From contig NZ_BBPQ01000045.1 of the NCBI RefSeq assembly GCF_000787855.1, positions 23,148-64,947 on the forward strand: 41,800 bases of DNA, in the 5' to 3' direction. Under the pieces are notes generated by a model. The model had not been told where the DNA came from. It worked only from the letters and a program-made list of their open reading frames with translations, and searched no databases. The number at the start of each line of letters is the position of its first letter. Position 1 is the stretch's first letter. Below are positions 40,426 to 41,800 of the stretch, piece after piece. The stretch comes from Streptacidiphilus anmyonensis. Its GTDB lineage: Bacteria > Actinomycetota > Actinomycetes > Streptomycetales > Streptomycetaceae. Made by a program: the position numbers and the translations under genes.

Positions 40426-41292
40426 ATGGCCAGGCAGCGGAACACCACGCGGCTCGCGGGCGAAGCCTCCGCGGAGGCAGCCGCGGAGCAGGAGCGACCG
40501 ACCGGGGATCTCTCGGTCGACCCGGCTGCGGGCGCGTTCTTCGACTGCGACAACACGATCATGCAGGGCGCGGCGATCTTCTACCTGGGCCGGGGCCTCT
40601 ACAAGCGCAAGTTCTTCTCCACCCGCGAGCTGGCCCGCTTCGCCTGGCAGCAGGCGTACTTCCGGCTGCACGGCGCGGAGAACGCCGGGCACATGGCCGA
40701 CGCCAAGGAGAGCGCCCTGTCCATCGTGCAGGGCCACCGCGCGGCGGACCTCGAGGCGATCTGCGAGGACGTCTTCGACGAGTTCATGGCCGAGAAGATC
40801 TGGCCCGGCACGCGCGCCCTGGTGCAGATGCACCTGGAGGCGGGCCAGCGCGTCTGGCTGGTCACCGCCGCGCCGCAGGAGGCGGCGCGCGTCATCGCCG
40901 CCCGGCTCGGCATGACCGGGGCGCTCGGCACGGTCGCCGAGACCATCGACGGCGTCTACACCGGCCGGCTGGTCGGCGAGCCGCTGCACGGCCCCGCCAA
41001 GGCCGAGGCGGTCAAGGCGCTCGCCGCCCGCGAGGATCTGGACCTCGCGCGCTGCGCCGCCTACAGCGACTCCGCCAACGACATCCCGATGCTCTCCCTC
41101 GTCGGCTACCCCTACGTCATCAACCCGGACGCCGAGCTGCGGCGGCACGCCCGGCGCAACGGCTGGCGGGTCCGGGACTTCCGCACCGGCCGCAAGGCGG
41201 CCAAGGTCGGCATCCCCGCCGCGGCCGGGCTCGGCGCGGCCGCGGGCGGTACCGCGGCGGCGGTCGCGATCTACCGCAACCGGCGCCGCTGA
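40426..41292 (+). CDS. HAD-IB family hydrolase (SerB-like phosphatase), membrane-anchored
   Basis: 288 residues. Motif I is FFDCDNT (Asp40 nucleophile, Asp42), motif II lies in VWLVTAAPQEA, the conserved Lys is in HGPAKAEAV and the motif III/IV acidic pair is AYSDSANDIPML. This matches the HAD-IB/phosphoserine phosphatase-like group. The Ala/Gly-rich C-terminus (GIPAAAGLGAAAGGTAAAVAIYRNRRR) looks like a membrane anchor with positive inside residues. An N-terminal low-complexity region of about 30 residues is Ala/Glu-rich. Substrate unknown. It precedes bldN in the same direction by 318 bp. Confidence 0.9.
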   Translation: MARQRNTTRLAGEASAEAAAEQERPTGDLSVDPAAGAFFDCDNTIMQGAAIFYLGRGLYKRKFFSTRELARFAWQQAYFRLHGAENAGHMADAKESALSIVQGHRAADLEAICEDVFDEFMAEKIWPGTRALVQMHLEAGQRVWLVTAAPQEAARVIAARLGMTGALGTVAETIDGVYTGRLVGEPLHGPAKAEAVKALAAREDLDLARCAAYSDSANDIPMLSLVGYPYVINPDAELRRHARRNGWRVRDFRTGRKAAKVGIPAAAGLGAAAGGTAAAVAIYRNRRR

Positions 41293-41610
41293 GCGCTTTT
41301 GGCGCAGTGAGCGCCCTGCATGCCAACTGACCGGTTCTGACCGGTCCTTGCTCGCGCGTATGCGCGGGATTCTCGCGCGACGCGCCCGGGAAGCCCCCCG
41401 GATCCGATCAGCCCCGGCCGGGCGCGGATCAACTCCGACCAGAGCTCCGGCAACCGAGCAGGACAGAGATGGTCACATTCTGCCACCGGGAGGTAACAGA
41501 TGTGACTGAAGCGGTGAATTTGGCAACTGGGTGTAGCTGTTGTTGCACGAAGCGTTATCCTCGTGCAGCGGTCCCACCCTGCACACCACAGTCCTGCCTC
41601 TGGGAGTCCC
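41293..41610 (+). other. Gene-free regulatory region upstream of bldN
   Basis: 318 bp without a gene. Near its start GGCGC-AGTGA-GCGCC (41301-41315) may terminate the HAD gene. GTAACAGATGTGAC around 41492-41505 resembles a BldD half-site pair (TNAC...GTNA) but with 4 rather than 5 intervening bases. TGCACGA...TCGTGCA (about 41546-41569) forms a 7-bp hairpin in the probable leader. The last 130 bp are less GC-rich, as expected of a promoter. Confidence 0.5.
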
Positions 41611-41800
41611 GTGTACCCACACGTCCGTGAAGACGCCGGCCTGACCCTGCTGCGCAGCCTGGTGCGTCGGGAGCAGTTGCTCCCTACGCCTGTTCTCGCG
41701 GTCGCGGGCGGCCCGGTGATCGCGCCGCTCGCGCCCCTGCCGACGCCCGCCGTGCTGCGCACCCGCACCACGGCGGGCGCACGCCCACGCGGCGCCGCGG
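41611..41800 (+). CDS. bldN: ECF sigma factor BldN, N-terminal extension (cut by window edge)
   Basis: GTG start with GGGAG 5 nt upstream; 63 codons are visible. The sequence begins VYPHVREDAGLTLLRSLVRR, very like the start of S. coelicolor BldN (VYPHVGVDASGLATLRATV), then an Ala/Pro/Thr-rich segment. BldN is made as a precursor with an N-terminal extension of about 86 residues not found in other ECF sigmas; what is visible is that extension, so the sigma domains lie beyond the edge. Its position after rex-hem and the glutaredoxin and HAD genes agrees with the known streptomycete order. In Streptomyces it controls bldM and most chaplin and rodlin genes. Confidence 0.88.
   Translation, partial: MYPHVREDAGLTLLRSLVRREQLLPTPVLAVAGGPVIAPLAPLPTPAVLRTRTTAGARPRGAA

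Noticed and set aside
41492-41505. BldD box upstream of bldN
   Set aside because: The half-sites resemble TNAC/GTNA, but the spacing is one base short of the consensus; kept only as a note in the intergenic entry.

Overview
The window is high-GC actinobacterial DNA from a sporulating member of the Streptomycetaceae. The evidence is a right-hand gene that starts like the developmental sigma factor gene bldN, a cluster of chaplins and rodlins (aerial hyphal coat proteins of streptomycetes), a rex-hemACDB operon, many GTG/TTG starts, and a dense set of secreted hydrolases. The genus is not certain; this combination of neighbours does not match the order I remember from Streptomyces coelicolor, so a related lineage such as Streptacidiphilus or Kitasatospora is possible (inference).

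Layout. (1) 1-7064, minus strand: start of a sacsin/Hsp90-like ATPase, then the system II cytochrome c maturation operon resA-ccdA-resB-ccsB, preceded by a histidine phosphatase gene and hemL. (2) 7360-12313: an unknown gene coupled to a methyltransferase (plus), converging on a response regulator / histidine kinase / ABC exporter module (minus). (3) 12410-20293: secretome block with an S53 peptidase, a small unknown secreted protein, a membrane-anchored unknown, a 1354-residue multidomain SGNH hydrolase and a transglycosylase-like protein with a KPAPA repeat linker. (4) 20742-21694: a gene graveyard holding a truncated, frameshifted two-unit Lrp/AsnC regulator and, facing it, an internally deleted inositol monophosphatase relic. 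(5) 21692-27999: MFS transporter, lipase maturation factor family protein, MerR/GyrI regulator divergent from a GH18-type chitinase whose promoter carries a DasR-type box, and a lipoprotein. (6) 28218-33160: five chaplin genes and three tandem rodlin genes, with two unknown secreted proteins between them. (7) 33242-39085, minus: rex-hemA-hemC-hemD-hemB, with a Rex operator upstream of rex and a 20-bp bidirectional terminator at the end. (8) 39187-41800: DEDDh exonuclease, glutaredoxin-like protein, HAD hydrolase, and the first 63 codons of bldN.

How the genes fit together. hemL (left) and hemA/C/D/B (right) supply tetrapyrrole synthesis, and the resA-ccdA-resB-ccsB operon attaches heme to c-type cytochromes. 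Rex ties the hem operon to the NADH/NAD+ ratio. In Streptomyces sigma-BldN is known to drive chaplin and rodlin genes; here the sigma gene lies about 8 kb from a concentrated chaplin/rodlin locus, so regulator and regulon are physically linked. The most unusual items are a chaplin fused to a Met/His/Asp-rich repeat tail, three homogenised tandem rodlins, the paired relic genes, and repeated 15-18 bp tandem expansions scattered through the window.
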